64,000 nucleotides of DNA from Peptoclostridium acidaminophilum DSM 3953. Its GTDB lineage: Bacteria; Bacillota; Clostridia; Peptostreptococcales; Peptostreptococcaceae. Below the pieces are notes generated by a model that saw nothing but the letters and a program-made list of their open reading frames with translations, had not been told where the DNA came from and searched no databases. The position numbers and the translations under genes were made by a program. The stretch spans positions 353,183 through 417,182 of the forward strand of contig NZ_CP007452.1 in the NCBI RefSeq assembly GCF_000597865.1, in the 5' to 3' direction. Positions 53,088-62,521 of this stretch are shown here, in pieces. Numbering within the stretch: the stretch's first letter is position 1; every line of letters begins with the position of its first letter.

Positions 53088-54980
53088 ATGGAGGCTAGGA
53101 AAAAATATATATCAAACACGGATTTTGAAGATGCCAAAAGAATCTACGAGAACAGGGTAGGCTATAATCTGAAGTTGCAAAAGGAGCGCACTGATGTCAT
53201 AGCGAGTATAGGCAGGGTTACATGCAAGCCCGTATATGCCCTGGAATCATCCCCATGCTATAATGCTTCGGCAATGGACGGCATAGCTGTCAATTCGAGG
53301 TCAACGCATGGCGCTTCAGAGACAAATCCTATAGAGCTCCAGGAGAATGCAGACTTTTCATATGTAAATACGGGAAACCCGATAAACGAGCCTTACGACA
53401 GCGTCATAATGATAGAGGATGTAATGGAGCTTGGAGAAGGCAAAGTGAATATCATAGCGCCCTCGCATCCTTGGCAGCACGTGAGGCCAATAGGCGAGGA
53501 TATGGTTAAAGGCGAAATGATAATTCCATCAGGCCATATTGTAAGGCCTGTCGACATAGGAGCTCTGCTTGCCGGCGGCTTGGAATCGATAGATGTATAC
53601 AAAAAGCCGCTGCTTGGAATAATCCCGACGGGCTCAGAGCTTGTAGACTCTCTAGAAGAGCTGCGCGAGGGCAAGGTTATAGAATCAAATTCGAGAGTGT
53701 TTGAGGCAAGGGCTAGCGAGCTTGGAGCGCAGGCATTGAGGTACGAACCATGTCCGGATGAATTTGAGCTGCTCAAGGCTAGAATAAAACAGGCTGTCTC
53801 AGAATGCGACATTGTAGTCATAAACGCAGGCTCTTCAGCCGGGACAAGGGATTATACGGCAAATTTGATTGAAGAGCTCGGTGAAGTAGTGATTCACGGG
53901 ATTGCAATAAAGCCGGGCAAACCGACCATACTAGGAATTATAGATGGCAAGCCCGTAATAGGGCTGCCGGGATATCCCGTATCCACATACGTGGCTTTTG
54001 AAAGCTTTGTAAAGCCGATACTCCTGTCGATGCAGGGGCTTGAGGAATGCGGCGAGGAGAGCGTTGAGGCGGTTGTCACCATGAGGATACCATCGTCGCT
54101 TAAGCACAAGGAGCTGGTGAGGGTGAACGTGGGCCATGTCAGCGGAAGATTCGTGGCAACGCCACTTACACGCGGGGCTGGAGTCACGATGAGTCTTGTA
54201 AAGGCCGACGGCTTGCTTGAAATACAAAGAAGCAGCGAGGGCCTGGATGCTGGAACACTTGCAAGTGTAAAGCTGCTCAAGCCGACGCAGGAGTTGAGAA
54301 AAACGCTAGTGTCGATAGGAAGCCATGACATTATAATGGATGAAATTTCAGACATGATGAAGCTTACATCAGGCCATGTGGGAAGCATGGGAGGCATAAT
54401 GTCAATGATGAGAAGGGAATGTCATATAGCGCCAATACACCTGCTTGACGAGGAAAGCGGGGAGTACAACCTGCCATATATAAAAAAATTCTTCGGCAAC
54501 GGCAGCATGGCACTAATAAAAGGGGTAAAGAGGCTTCAGGGACTCATGCTCCAATGCGGCAATCCCAAGGATATAAATGATTTTCAAGACCTTGCAAGAG
54601 AAGATGTAGTCTTTGTAAACAGGCAAAGAGGCGCGGGTACGAGAATATTGCTTGACTACAATCTCAAAAAACTGGGGATAGATCCAGGTGCGGTAAATGG
54701 ATATGAAAGGGATATGAATACGCACATGGCTGTTGCGATAGCAGTGAAGACGGGTTCTGCAGATGCGGGGCTGGGAGTGTTTTCTGCCGCAAAGGCGCTG
54801 AATCTTGAATTCATACCACTTGGATACGAGGAATATGATTTTTTGGTGAATGCCGATTATCTTGAAGACGACAGAGTAAAGAGGTTCATAGGCATATTAG
54901 AGTCCGAAGAGTTTGCAGCAAGGCTCGACAATTTAGGAGGCTACAAGCTTGAGGAGGCCGGAAAGGTCATAAGGGTCTAA
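53088..54980 (+). CDS. moeA: MoeA-like protein fused to a periplasmic-binding-like domain
   Basis: 630 residues. Residues 1 to about 400 are a complete MoeA (ASAMDGIAVNS, YVNTGNPINEPYDSVIMIED, IIPTGSELVDS, INAGSSAGTRDYTANLIEE, IKPGKPTILGIIDGKPVIG). The C-terminal 220 residues are a binding-protein-like domain (SIGSHDIIMDEISDMM, GSMGGIMSMMRRECHIAPIH, VNRQRGAGTRILLDYNLKK, AVAIAVKTGSADAGLGVFS), the type also fused to ModE/LysR-like regulators. It may sense or deliver tungstate or molybdate to the active site in the cytoplasm. No signal peptide. In E. acidaminophilum this corresponds to moeA-1. ATG 53088 follows AGAGGTG. Confidence 0.9.
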   Translation: MEARKKYISNTDFEDAKRIYENRVGYNLKLQKERTDVIASIGRVTCKPVYALESSPCYNASAMDGIAVNSRSTHGASETNPIELQENADFSYVNTGNPINEPYDSVIMIEDVMELGEGKVNIIAPSHPWQHVRPIGEDMVKGEMIIPSGHIVRPVDIGALLAGGLESIDVYKKPLLGIIPTGSELVDSLEELREGKVIESNSRVFEARASELGAQALRYEPCPDEFELLKARIKQAVSECDIVVINAGSSAGTRDYTANLIEELGEVVIHGIAIKPGKPTILGIIDGKPVIGLPGYPVSTYVAFESFVKPILLSMQGLEECGEESVEAVVTMRIPSSLKHKELVRVNVGHVSGRFVATPLTRGAGVTMSLVKADGLLEIQRSSEGLDAGTLASVKLLKPTQELRKTLVSIGSHDIIMDEISDMMKLTSGHVGSMGGIMSMMRRECHIAPIHLLDEESGEYNLPYIKKFFGNGSMALIKGVKRLQGLMLQCGNPKDINDFQDLAREDVVFVNRQRGAGTRILLDYNLKKLGIDPGAVNGYERDMNTHMAVAIAVKTGSADAGLGVFSAAKALNLEFIPLGYEEYDFLVNADYLEDDRVKRFIGILESEEFAARLDNLGGYKLEEAGKVIRV

Positions 54981-54999
54981 TAATTAGGAGTTGTAAAAA

Positions 55000-55974
55000 A
55001 TGGACAATAAAAGTGTTTTGCTTGACGGCTACGGAAGAAGGATAAATTATCTTAGAATATCAGTAACTGACCGTTGCAACCTAAGATGCATGTACTGTAT
55101 GCCGCAGGAGGGAATACCCAAACGGGCTCACCACGACATAATGACACTTGAGGAGCTGCAGGAAGTTGCAGTAGCCCTTGTGGAGCTTGGAATAGACAAG
55201 ATAAGAATAACAGGCGGAGAGCCCCTTGTCAGAAAAGGGATAGTAGGCCTTGTAAGGGAGCTTTCAAAATGCGAGGGACTCAATGAAATAACACTGACAA
55301 CAAACGGCCTGCTGCTTTCAGAATATGCAAGAGAACTCAAGGCTGCTGGCCTAAAGCGTGTCAACATAAGCCTTGATACGCTTAATCCCCAAAAGTTCGA
55401 ATATATAACACGGGGCGGAAGTCTTGAAAAAGTGCTTGAAGGAATAAAAGAGGCGCAAAGCGTGGGACTTACGCCCATAAAGCTGAATACGGTGCTGATA
55501 GGCGGCTTCAACGACGACGAAATCGAGGATTTTGTTGCCCTCACAGTCGACAACGAAATAGACGTGAGGTTTATTGAGCTAATGCCAATAGGACAGGCAG
55601 CAGGCTGGTCGCTTGAAAAGTTCATATCGAGTGATTCCGTTCTCAAAAAGGTTCCAAGTCTGGAAAAGATTAAAAGCGAGGATATATCATCTCCTGCCGA
55701 ATATTACAGAATCCCTGGCGCTTTGGGCAAGGTGGGTCTTATAAATCCCATAACCTGCAAATTCTGCGAAAACTGCAATAGAATAAGGCTCACAAGCGAC
55801 GGCAAGCTTAAGCTTTGTCTGCATTCGGACTCCGAAATAGACCTGGCAGGGCCGCTGAGGCGAGGAGAAGATATAAGGGGCATCGTTCTCGATGAAATCA
55901 AGAACAAACCCAGGGAGCACAGCCTGGAGGATGGCGAATATATTAAGCGTGACATGTTCAAGATAGGAGGATAG
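55000..55974 (+). CDS. moaA: GTP 3',8-cyclase, radical SAM
   Basis: 324 residues. First step of molybdopterin synthesis, GTP to 3',8-cyclo-GTP. N-terminal cluster Cys26, Cys30 and Cys33 in TDRCNLRCMYCMPQEG; C-terminal cluster in CKFCENCNRIRLTSDGKLKL with a later Cys; RITGGEPLVRKG and the terminal Gly-Gly (KIGG), needed for activity, are present. Length and motifs look complete. TAGGAG precedes the ATG; moaC starts two bases after the stop. Confidence 0.96.
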   Translation: MDNKSVLLDGYGRRINYLRISVTDRCNLRCMYCMPQEGIPKRAHHDIMTLEELQEVAVALVELGIDKIRITGGEPLVRKGIVGLVRELSKCEGLNEITLTTNGLLLSEYARELKAAGLKRVNISLDTLNPQKFEYITRGGSLEKVLEGIKEAQSVGLTPIKLNTVLIGGFNDDEIEDFVALTVDNEIDVRFIELMPIGQAAGWSLEKFISSDSVLKKVPSLEKIKSEDISSPAEYYRIPGALGKVGLINPITCKFCENCNRIRLTSDGKLKLCLHSDSEIDLAGPLRRGEDIRGIVLDEIKNKPREHSLEDGEYIKRDMFKIGG

Positions 55975-55976
55975 TT

Positions 55977-56450
55977 ATGGAATTTACACATCTGAATGAA
56001 AGCGGAAGGGCCAGAATGGTTGACGTGGGAGGCAAGGATGACACAAATAGAGAAGCAACCGCACGTGCATGTATCAAGATGAATAGGGAGACCATATCCA
56101 TGATAAGAGACGGGCAAATGAAAAAAGGAGACGTGCTTTCTGTGGCGCAGGTCGGTGGAATAATGGGTGCCAAGAGGACTTCTGATATAATACCTATGTG
56201 CCACAACATATTCATAAGCGGAGTGGACATTGAATTCAAGCTGCATGAAGAAGAAATAGAAATAAGTGCAGTGGCCAAGACTAGAGGCAAAACGGGAATA
56301 GAGATGGAGGCGCTAACGGCGGTATCAGTGGCGGCGCTTACAATATACGACATGTGCAAGGCCGTGGACAAGGGAATGGTAATAAGCGACATAATGCTCA
56401 TCAAAAAGACAGGCGGCAAGTCGGGAGACTACGAGAGAGAAAGCATATGA
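55977..56450 (+). CDS. moaC: Cyclic pyranopterin monophosphate synthase
   Basis: 157 residues. MoaC converts 3',8-cyclo-GTP to cyclic pyranopterin monophosphate. Motifs: RMVDVGGKDDTNREATA, VAQVGGIMGAKRTSDIIPMC (HN following), EIEISAVAKTRGKTGIEMEAL, VAALTIYDMCKAVDKGM and the end IMLIKKTGGKSGDYE. AGGAGGA precedes the ATG. The stop overlaps the next start (ATGA). Confidence 0.96.
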   Translation: MEFTHLNESGRARMVDVGGKDDTNREATARACIKMNRETISMIRDGQMKKGDVLSVAQVGGIMGAKRTSDIIPMCHNIFISGVDIEFKLHEEEIEISAVAKTRGKTGIEMEALTAVSVAALTIYDMCKAVDKGMVISDIMLIKKTGGKSGDYERESI

Positions 56451-56896
56451 ATGCGCATGTAGAGCAGCTGTCCATCAGACCCGACAAAAAGAAACCGGCA
56501 GAATATGTAAACCGGTTGCAGGTGTGCGATAAAACTGGTATAATAAATGATTATCACTCTCAAGAAGGGGATTTTCAGGTCAGTCTTTTTCAGGGCGAGT
56601 CCCGGGAAGAAAGGGACGAAACACCTGTGAAGTACGGAGTCCAAGGATTTTGCACAAAAAAATTCGAGGCAAACATAACAACGAGGGGACTTGATTTTAG
56701 TCTGCTTGAAAAAGGCACAAGGCTTGCAATAGGCACTGCCGAAATAGAGATAACAAAGTCCGGCAAGAACTGTCACGAAGCGTGCCCACTCAGGGAACTC
56801 ACTCTTGATTGCGTCATGCTAAGGGCGTGCGCATTTGCAAGGATATTAAAATCCGGAGAAATAAAAAAGGGTGATATTGTAAGTTTTGTCGATTAA
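56447..56896 (+). CDS. MOSC-domain protein
   Basis: 149 residues, a stand-alone MOSC domain, the small beta-rich fold that binds the molybdenum cofactor or handles its sulfur. Seen: GIINDYHSQEGDFQVSLF, VKYGVQGFCTKKFEANIT, RLAIGTAEIEITKSGKNCHE with the conserved Cys, and CPLRELTLDCV. Placed at the end of the moa genes, it may store, carry or sulfurate the cofactor. It could also compensate for the Cys-poor FdhD in this locus, which is only an idea. ATG 56447 overlaps moaC. Confidence 0.88.
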   Translation: MNAHVEQLSIRPDKKKPAEYVNRLQVCDKTGIINDYHSQEGDFQVSLFQGESREERDETPVKYGVQGFCTKKFEANITTRGLDFSLLEKGTRLAIGTAEIEITKSGKNCHEACPLRELTLDCVMLRACAFARILKSGEIKKGDIVSFVD

Positions 56897-56928
56897 CATT
56901 GAGTGGGTTGAAGTCGTGGGAGGTATTG

Positions 56929-57465
56929 ATGCTAGAAAAAGTTCTTGAGGCAAACAGGGGATTTGTAGAGGCTGTAAAAAATGGAAAGACTCAAAGCATT
57001 GTGGATTCTAAGGCGCAAAGAAAGGCGCTTATATTCACATGCATAGACACAAGGCTTGTCAACTTTCTTGAAAAAGCCATGGGATTCAAAAGAGGCGACG
57101 TAAAGGTCATAAAAAACCCGGGCAACGTCATAAGAGAGGATTGCGGCGACGTAATAAGGTCGATAGCCGTAGCGGCTCTTATGATGGGTATAGAAGAGGT
57201 GTATGTTGTTGGACACCTTGACTGCGGAATGAAAAAGCAGACGGCCGAAGAGATTGCCAAAATGATGATACAAAGAGGCATAGATCCTGAAATAGTAAAA
57301 AATACAGACATAAAAAAATGGGCTGGAATAATAGACGACGAAGAGGAAAATGTAAGGGATGCGGTGGAAAAGATAAAGAATTCGCCATATATGCCTAAGG
57401 ATGTAAAGATATACGGACTCCTAATGTGCCCTGATACGGGAGAACTCAAGGTCATATCAGAATAG
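56929..57465 (+). CDS. Beta-class carbonic anhydrase
   Basis: 178 residues. The zinc site is intact: Cys and Asp-Arg pair in IFTCIDTRLVNFL, and His and Cys in VVGHLDCGMKK. KNPGNVIREDCGDVIRSIAVA is a typical family stretch. It interconverts CO2 and bicarbonate. At the end of a formate dehydrogenase and cofactor cluster it could supply or remove CO2 for the reaction. ATG 56929 follows GGGAGGT and gives a start at the conserved N-terminal helix. A terminator closes the operon. Confidence 0.9.
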   Translation: MLEKVLEANRGFVEAVKNGKTQSIVDSKAQRKALIFTCIDTRLVNFLEKAMGFKRGDVKVIKNPGNVIREDCGDVIRSIAVAALMMGIEEVYVVGHLDCGMKKQTAEEIAKMMIQRGIDPEIVKNTDIKKWAGIIDDEEENVRDAVEKIKNSPYMPKDVKIYGLLMCPDTGELKVISE

Positions 57466-57473
57466 AATTAGCG

Positions 57474-57502
57474 AAGATAGCTGCTTCATGGCTATCTTTT
57501 TA
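57474..57502 (+). terminator. Terminator of the tup-moe-moa operon
   Basis: AAGATAGC and GCTATCTT form an 8-bp stem with a nine-base loop, followed by T's. Confidence 0.88.
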
Positions 57503-57601
57503 TTTTCCAAAATAAGAATATCAAAAGACTTGGTTATGATGTAAAATTATTATATGGGTTATATGGAAAGAATTAGAGTTAATAGTAGCTTGGAGGAAGT
57601 A

Positions 57602-58516
57602 ATGGACAATAATATGCTTTATGAGGATATTTGCAAAATAGCAGGAAGAGACTGTGTATTAATAGATGAACCGATGAAAAACCATACAAGCTTCAAGATA
57701 GGAGGTCCCGCCGACATACTAGTCAGAATTTCATCCGAGGAAGCGCTAAGAGAGATACTAAAACTTACAGGCAAAGCCGATGCAAAGACCCACATAATAG
57801 GTAACGGCTCAAACCTGCTTGTGCGCGATAAAGGCATACGGGGAGTAGTAGTAAAGATAAACGGCGGATTTGAAGCTGTAAGCATAAGTGGATGCAGTGT
57901 GCAGGCATACGCGGGAGTTCTGCTCTCAAGGCTTTCAAATATAATGCTGGAAAACGGCCTTTCAGGATTGGAATTTGCATCCGGAATTCCCGGAACGCTA
58001 GGAGGCGCTCTGGCTATGAACGCAGGAGCATACGGCGGAGAAATGAAGGATGTTGTCCGGAGAGTTCACTTGCTGGATCTTGAAGGCAACAGCACGGTGC
58101 TGGATAACGAGCATATGGAATTCGCGTACAGAAGCAGCATAGCCGCCAAGAAGGGGCTTGTAGTGGTAAAGGCAGAGTTGGAGCTCAAAAGGGCTGAAGG
58201 TGATGACATAAGAGCTCTTATGCAGGATTATACAGGCAGGCGCGTTGCTAAGCAGCCGCTTAGCGCTCCAAGCGCCGGGAGCACATTCAAAAGACCGCAG
58301 GGATATTTTGCGGCGCAGCTCATAGATGAAGCCGGGCTCAAGGGATTTTCAATAGGAGGAGCCAGGGTATCGGAAAAGCATGCGGGATTTGTGATAAGCG
58401 ATGGGACTGCTACTGCAGATGATGTCATAAAACTAATAGAAGCTGTAAAAAGCAGAGTGTTTGAAAAGCATGGGGTAAGGCTTGAAGAAGAGGTTAGGAT
58501 AATAGGAGAGGAATAG
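57602..58516 (+). CDS. murB: UDP-N-acetylenolpyruvoylglucosamine reductase
   Basis: 304 residues, type II MurB (Gram-positive length). It uses FAD and NADPH to make UDP-MurNAc for peptidoglycan. Motifs: NHTSFKIGGPADILV, IIGNGSNLLVRDKGIRG, GLEFASGIPGTLGGALAMN, GAYGGEMKDVV, AYRSS and SAGSTFKRPQGYFA with LIDEAGLKG. I chose ATG 57602 because GGAGGAAGT is directly upstream; ATG 57554 or 57563 would extend it but lack a ribosome site. The PHP-protein gene follows one base after the stop. Confidence 0.95.
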   Translation: MDNNMLYEDICKIAGRDCVLIDEPMKNHTSFKIGGPADILVRISSEEALREILKLTGKADAKTHIIGNGSNLLVRDKGIRGVVVKINGGFEAVSISGCSVQAYAGVLLSRLSNIMLENGLSGLEFASGIPGTLGGALAMNAGAYGGEMKDVVRRVHLLDLEGNSTVLDNEHMEFAYRSSIAAKKGLVVVKAELELKRAEGDDIRALMQDYTGRRVAKQPLSAPSAGSTFKRPQGYFAAQLIDEAGLKGFSIGGARVSEKHAGFVISDGTATADDVIKLIEAVKSRVFEKHGVRLEEEVRIIGEE

Positions 58517-58517
58517 C

Positions 58518-59246
58518 TTGCAGGAGATAAGGGTGTTTGCGGATTACCATACACATACTGTATACAGCCACGGCAGGGGAAGTGTAAGAGAAAATATAGA
58601 GGCTGCAATAAACGCAGGGCTTGAAAAAATTGGAATAGCTGACCATGGCTACAGGCATCTTGGTTTTGGAGTCAGATATGAGAATTTTGACAAGATGAGA
58701 AACGAAATAGAAAAACTCAAGCCCGAGTACAGGGAAATAGATATTCTTCTTGGCGTGGAGGCCAACATACTAGACATCGAAGGCAGAATAGACGTGGATG
58801 AGCATATAAGGGGGCTTGTTGATTATGTTATGGCGGGCTACCATTTCGGTTCTATGCCTACGCATATAGTAAGGGGAAGCATAAACCATGCGCTTAACTA
58901 TATAAAGCCGCTGAATCATCTTTCCAGAGAATACAACACCAGGGCACTCGTAAATGCGATGAGAAGAAACGACATATTCATAATTTCTCATCCAGGGGCA
59001 AAGGCGAGCATAAATTTAGAAAAGGTGGCTGAGGCGGCCATTGAGACAAGCACTGCTCTTGAGATAAATTCAAGCCATGGACACCTCAGTCTGGAAGAGC
59101 TTCTCCGAATAAAGGACACAGGAGTGAGCTTCGCAATAGGCTCCGATGCACACAGGCCACAGGACGTAGGAAATTTCACGGATGCTTTGCAAAGGGTTGA
59201 AAAAGCCGGCATTGCTCATCAGCAAATAATAAATTCAAGGAGATGA
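58518..59246 (+). CDS. PHP-domain metal-dependent phosphoesterase
   Basis: 242 residues. PHP motifs: DYHTHTVYSHGRGSV (HxH), IGIADHGYRHLG, LLGVEANILD, FIISHPGAKA, ALEINSSHG and SFAIGSDAHRPQDVG, giving the metal ligands of a trinuclear site. Similar to the YcdX/histidinol-phosphatase-like group. The substrate is unknown. TTG start behind GGAGAGGA. Its end overlaps the ribosome site of rapZ, so it belongs to the murB-rapZ-glmR operon, as in several clostridia. Confidence 0.9.
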   Translation: MQEIRVFADYHTHTVYSHGRGSVRENIEAAINAGLEKIGIADHGYRHLGFGVRYENFDKMRNEIEKLKPEYREIDILLGVEANILDIEGRIDVDEHIRGLVDYVMAGYHFGSMPTHIVRGSINHALNYIKPLNHLSREYNTRALVNAMRRNDIFIISHPGAKASINLEKVAEAAIETSTALEINSSHGHLSLEELLRIKDTGVSFAIGSDAHRPQDVGNFTDALQRVEKAGIAHQQIINSRR

Positions 59247-59251
59247 GAGGT

Positions 59252-60109
59252 TTGAAGTTCATAATAATAACAGGTCTTTCGGGTGCCGGCAAGAGTGAAG
59301 CCATGAGGGGGCTCGAGGACAGCGGATATTATTGCATAGACAACATACCTCCTGCGCTTATAGTCAAATTCGCCCAGTTGTGCATCAACTCGAGCGAAAG
59401 TATGAAAAAGGTGGCCTTGGGTGTTGACATAAGGGGAAGACAGTTTTTCAACGATGTTTACACAAGCCTTGATGAGATGAAAAAACTAGGATACAAGTAT
59501 GAAATAATTTTTCTCGATTGCGAGGACGATGTGCTTATTAAAAGGTACAAAATGACAAGGAGAAACCACCCCCTCTCATTCGACACCAGCATACTTGAAG
59601 GTATAGTAAGAGAGAAGGAACTTCTCAAGGAGTTAAAAAGCAGGGCAAATGTGCTGATAGACACATCAAATCTCAAGCCGAAGGATCTGAGAAAGCAAAT
59701 AAGAGACATATACATTGGAGAATCGGAAGGCTCAAATCTTGTAATATCAGTAACCTCTTTTGGTTACAAGCATGGCATACCGCTCGATGCAGACCTGGTG
59801 TTCGATGTGCGTTTCTTGCCGAATCCATACTATGTTGAAGAGCTCAAGGAAAGAACTGGAGATGAAGAGGAAGTGCAATCATACGTTATGAATTCAAGCG
59901 TAAGCTGGGAATTCTTAAGCAGACTGAAGGACTTCATAGATTTCCTTATGCCAAACTACATGGAAGAGGGCAAACACCACCTTGTAATAGCAATAGGCTG
60001 CACAGGTGGAAAGCACAGGTCGGTGACTTTTACAAATATGATATACGATCATCTGATTGAAGGCGGTTATAGGGCAATAAAAAAACACAGAGACATAAGG
60101 CTCAAATAG
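59252..60109 (+). CDS. rapZ: RapZ/YvcJ-family nucleotide-binding protein
   Basis: 285 residues. P-loop TGLSGAGKSEAMRGLEDSG, YYCIDNIPPALIVKF, FLDCEDDVLIKRY, the RRNHPLS stretch and the C-terminal IGCTGGKHRSVTFTNMI are all family signatures. In E. coli RapZ controls GlmS mRNA decay; in Bacillus YvcJ binds GTP/ATP and affects competence. TTG 59252 is preferred because GGAG lies eight bases upstream; at ATG 59243 the ribosome site would touch the start codon. Confidence 0.93.
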   Translation: MKFIIITGLSGAGKSEAMRGLEDSGYYCIDNIPPALIVKFAQLCINSSESMKKVALGVDIRGRQFFNDVYTSLDEMKKLGYKYEIIFLDCEDDVLIKRYKMTRRNHPLSFDTSILEGIVREKELLKELKSRANVLIDTSNLKPKDLRKQIRDIYIGESEGSNLVISVTSFGYKHGIPLDADLVFDVRFLPNPYYVEELKERTGDEEEVQSYVMNSSVSWEFLSRLKDFIDFLMPNYMEEGKHHLVIAIGCTGGKHRSVTFTNMIYDHLIEGGYRAIKKHRDIRLK

Positions 60110-60122
60110 ATAGGAGGCGGCT

Positions 60123-61124
60123 ATGGACATAATAGACGGTCCGAAGGTTGTAGTCATAGGGGGCGGCACGGGGCAGTCCATATTCTTAAGAGGTCTAAAG
60201 CAGCTCACCGAAAACATAACTGCTGTAGTCGCGGTTACGGATGACGGAGGAGGCTCAGGCAAACTAAGAGAAGACCTTGGAATGCTGCCTCCTGGAGATA
60301 TAAGGAACTGCATAATAGCGCTGGCTGACATAGAACCTGAGATGAAAAAGGTCATGCAGTACAGGTTTCCGGACGGAGAATATAAGGGCCAGAGCTTTGG
60401 AAACCTATTTATAGCGGCGCTCAATGGCGTATACGGAAGCTTTGAGAAAGCAATATCAAAGATATCACAGATACTAGCGGTCAAGGGCAAGGTGCTTCCT
60501 GTATCAGCTGACAATCTCAGGCTTTATGCGGAGCTTGAAAACGGAAACATTGTCAAGGGAGAGGCGCAAATACCGCTAGAGTGCATAAGGCAAAGAAGTG
60601 GAATAAAGAGGGTGTTCCTGGACGTTCAGGAGCCGAAGGCCCTTGATGAGGTTGTTGACGCCATAAGCTGCGCCGATATAATAGTTATTGGTCCTGGCAG
60701 TCTGTATACCAGTATAGTGCCAAATATTTTGATTCCTCAGCTAAAGAATGCTATACTACAATCAAATGCACTTAAGGTTTATGTATGCAATATAATGACA
60801 CAGCCTGGAGAGACAGACGGTTTTGACGTGTTGAAGCATGTCGAAGCAATATTCGCGCATTCATGTCCCGGACTTTTCAATTATGTAATAGTTAACAACG
60901 GCTGCATACCAAGCGAGTATATTGAAAAATACAAGAATGACAATGCAAGCTTAGTGGGGCTTGATAAAAGGCAAACAGAGCTTTTAAGAGAAAAAAATGT
61001 CCGAGTGATTACAGGTGATTTTGTAAAAGTCAAAAAAGGGTATATAAGGCATGACGCATATAAGCTTGCAAGTCTCATAATAGATTTATTTCAAGGAGTG
61101 AATCAAGGTGAAAAAGGAATCTAG
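60123..61124 (+). CDS. glmR: Gluconeogenesis factor GlmR/YvcK, CofD-like
   Basis: 333 residues. N-terminus KVVVIGGGTGQSIFLRGLKQ, then VAVTDDGGGSGKLREDLGMLPPGDIRN and DIIVIGPGSLYTSIVPNILI are the family markers. In Bacillus it binds UDP-GlcNAc and channels carbon into the cell wall during growth on gluconeogenic substrates. This fits an amino-acid-fermenting anaerobe. GGAGGCGG precedes the ATG. It overlaps the nudix gene by 17 bases. Confidence 0.95.
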   Translation: MDIIDGPKVVVIGGGTGQSIFLRGLKQLTENITAVVAVTDDGGGSGKLREDLGMLPPGDIRNCIIALADIEPEMKKVMQYRFPDGEYKGQSFGNLFIAALNGVYGSFEKAISKISQILAVKGKVLPVSADNLRLYAELENGNIVKGEAQIPLECIRQRSGIKRVFLDVQEPKALDEVVDAISCADIIVIGPGSLYTSIVPNILIPQLKNAILQSNALKVYVCNIMTQPGETDGFDVLKHVEAIFAHSCPGLFNYVIVNNGCIPSEYIEKYKNDNASLVGLDKRQTELLREKNVRVITGDFVKVKKGYIRHDAYKLASLIIDLFQGVNQGEKGI

Positions 61125-61539
61125 CTCGGGAGGAGTCGTAGTATTTGGAAATGCCATATTGCTTCTTAGAAAATATAACGGAGACTGGGTCCTTCCAAAG
61201 GGCAAGATTGAGCTGGGGGAAAGCAGAGAAAACGCGGCGCTAAGGGAAGTGCGCGAAGAAGCGGGACTCAGGGCCGAGATAATCAAATATCTCGGAGAAA
61301 TTCACTATACCTTTAAGAAGAACTGGGACGATACAAAAATAGTCCACAAGACAGTATACTGGTATTTGATGAGTGCAAAAAACATGAATACACAGCCTCA
61401 GAAGGAAGAAGGCTTCATAGACGCAAAATTCATACACATGGACCGCGTGCTGGAGCTTGCCAAGTATGACGATGAAAAGGAAATAATAAAAGTGGCTCTA
61501 GAGGAGCTAAAAAAGTGTGATTCGGATGACAACATATAG
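61108..61539 (+). CDS. Nudix hydrolase
   Basis: 143 residues. A perfect nudix box is present, GX5EX7REUXEEXGU, from GKIELGESRENAALREV to REEAGL. It hydrolyses a nucleoside diphosphate linked to some group; the substrate cannot be told from the sequence. It lies between glmR and whiA, whereas in B. subtilis the nudix gene yvcI is upstream of rapZ, so the cluster content is conserved but rearranged. GTG start behind AAGGAG. Confidence 0.92.
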   Translation: MKKESSSGGVVVFGNAILLLRKYNGDWVLPKGKIELGESRENAALREVREEAGLRAEIIKYLGEIHYTFKKNWDDTKIVHKTVYWYLMSAKNMNTQPQKEEGFIDAKFIHMDRVLELAKYDDEKEIIKVALEELKKCDSDDNI

Positions 61540-61555
61540 ATAAAAGGTGATATAC

Positions 61556-62521
61556 ATGTCTTTTTCTACACAGACAAAAAACGAGCTGGCCAGAATTTTT
61601 CCTGAAAATAAGAGGACAAAGCTTGCCGAGCTTGCTGCGCTCATAAGGATGAGCGGCACCATACAGCTTGCAGGCTTCAAAAAGCTCAACTTTAAAATTG
61701 CCACGGAAAATGCGGCTATAGCACGAAAGCATTTCAAACTCTTAAAGGAGCTGTTTGGTATAAATACCGAAGTGACAGCTCAAAAAAGCAACAACCTAAA
61801 AAAGAACAACATGTATGTTATGCTCATCACATATGAGATGGGGGCAAACGATATCCTTGAGCAGCTTGAAATACTGAGGCGTGAGGAAGAGAGCTTCTAT
61901 ATTGAAAATTCAGTGCCTGAAAAGCTGCTAAAAGATGATGAGGATAGGCGTGCATATATAAGAGGTGCTTTTTTGGGAGCAGGCTCAATATCGGATCCGG
62001 AAAAAACGTATCATATCGAATTTGTCGTAAGCAGCAACGAGTTTGGAGAGCAGTTCAAGGAACTTATCAATACCTATGGCCTAAACTCCAAGATTGCAAT
62101 GCGCAAGAACAGTTACGTAGTATATATCAAGGAAAGCGAACAAATATCGGATATACTCAACATCATGGGAGCGCATAAAGCGCTCTTGAGCCTTGAAAAT
62201 ACCAAGATTGTAAAGCAGATGAGAAACGATATAAACAGGATAGTAAACTGTGAGACAGCAAATCTGAGCAAAACTATAGATGCATCAATAAGGCAAATAG
62301 AAAACATTAGGTTCATAAAAGACACTGTAGGTCTCTCGGCGCTGCCGGCAAACCTCAGAGAAATTGCCAACTTGAGGCTTGAAAACGAGAACTTAAGCCT
62401 TAAGGAGCTCGGGCAGATGCTATCGGCTCCATTGGGCAAGTCTGGAGTGAATCACAGACTCAGAAAAATAGAGCAAATGGCGGAAAAATTAAAAGGAGGG
62501 GAAAGTATTGATAGAGATTGA
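61556..62521 (+). CDS. whiA: DNA-binding protein WhiA
   Basis: 321 residues. The N-terminal part resembles LAGLIDADG homing-nuclease folds without catalytic residues ([20 protein letters not shown]) and the C-terminal helix-turn-helix ends with [20 protein letters not shown] and [18 protein letters not shown], the best conserved part. In Firmicutes it acts in chromosome segregation, division and metabolism. ATG 61556 follows AAAGGTGA. HPr starts inside its 3' end. Confidence 0.95.
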   Translation: MSFSTQTKNELARIFPENKRTKLAELAALIRMSGTIQLAGFKKLNFKIATENAAIARKHFKLLKELFGINTEVTAQKSNNLKKNNMYVMLITYEMGANDILEQLEILRREEESFYIENSVPEKLLKDDEDRRAYIRGAFLGAGSISDPEKTYHIEFVVSSNEFGEQFKELINTYGLNSKIAMRKNSYVVYIKESEQISDILNIMGAHKALLSLENTKIVKQMRNDINRIVNCETANLSKTIDASIRQIENIRFIKDTVGLSALPANLREIANLRLENENLSLKELGQMLSAPLGKSGVNHRLRKIEQMAEKLKGGESIDRD

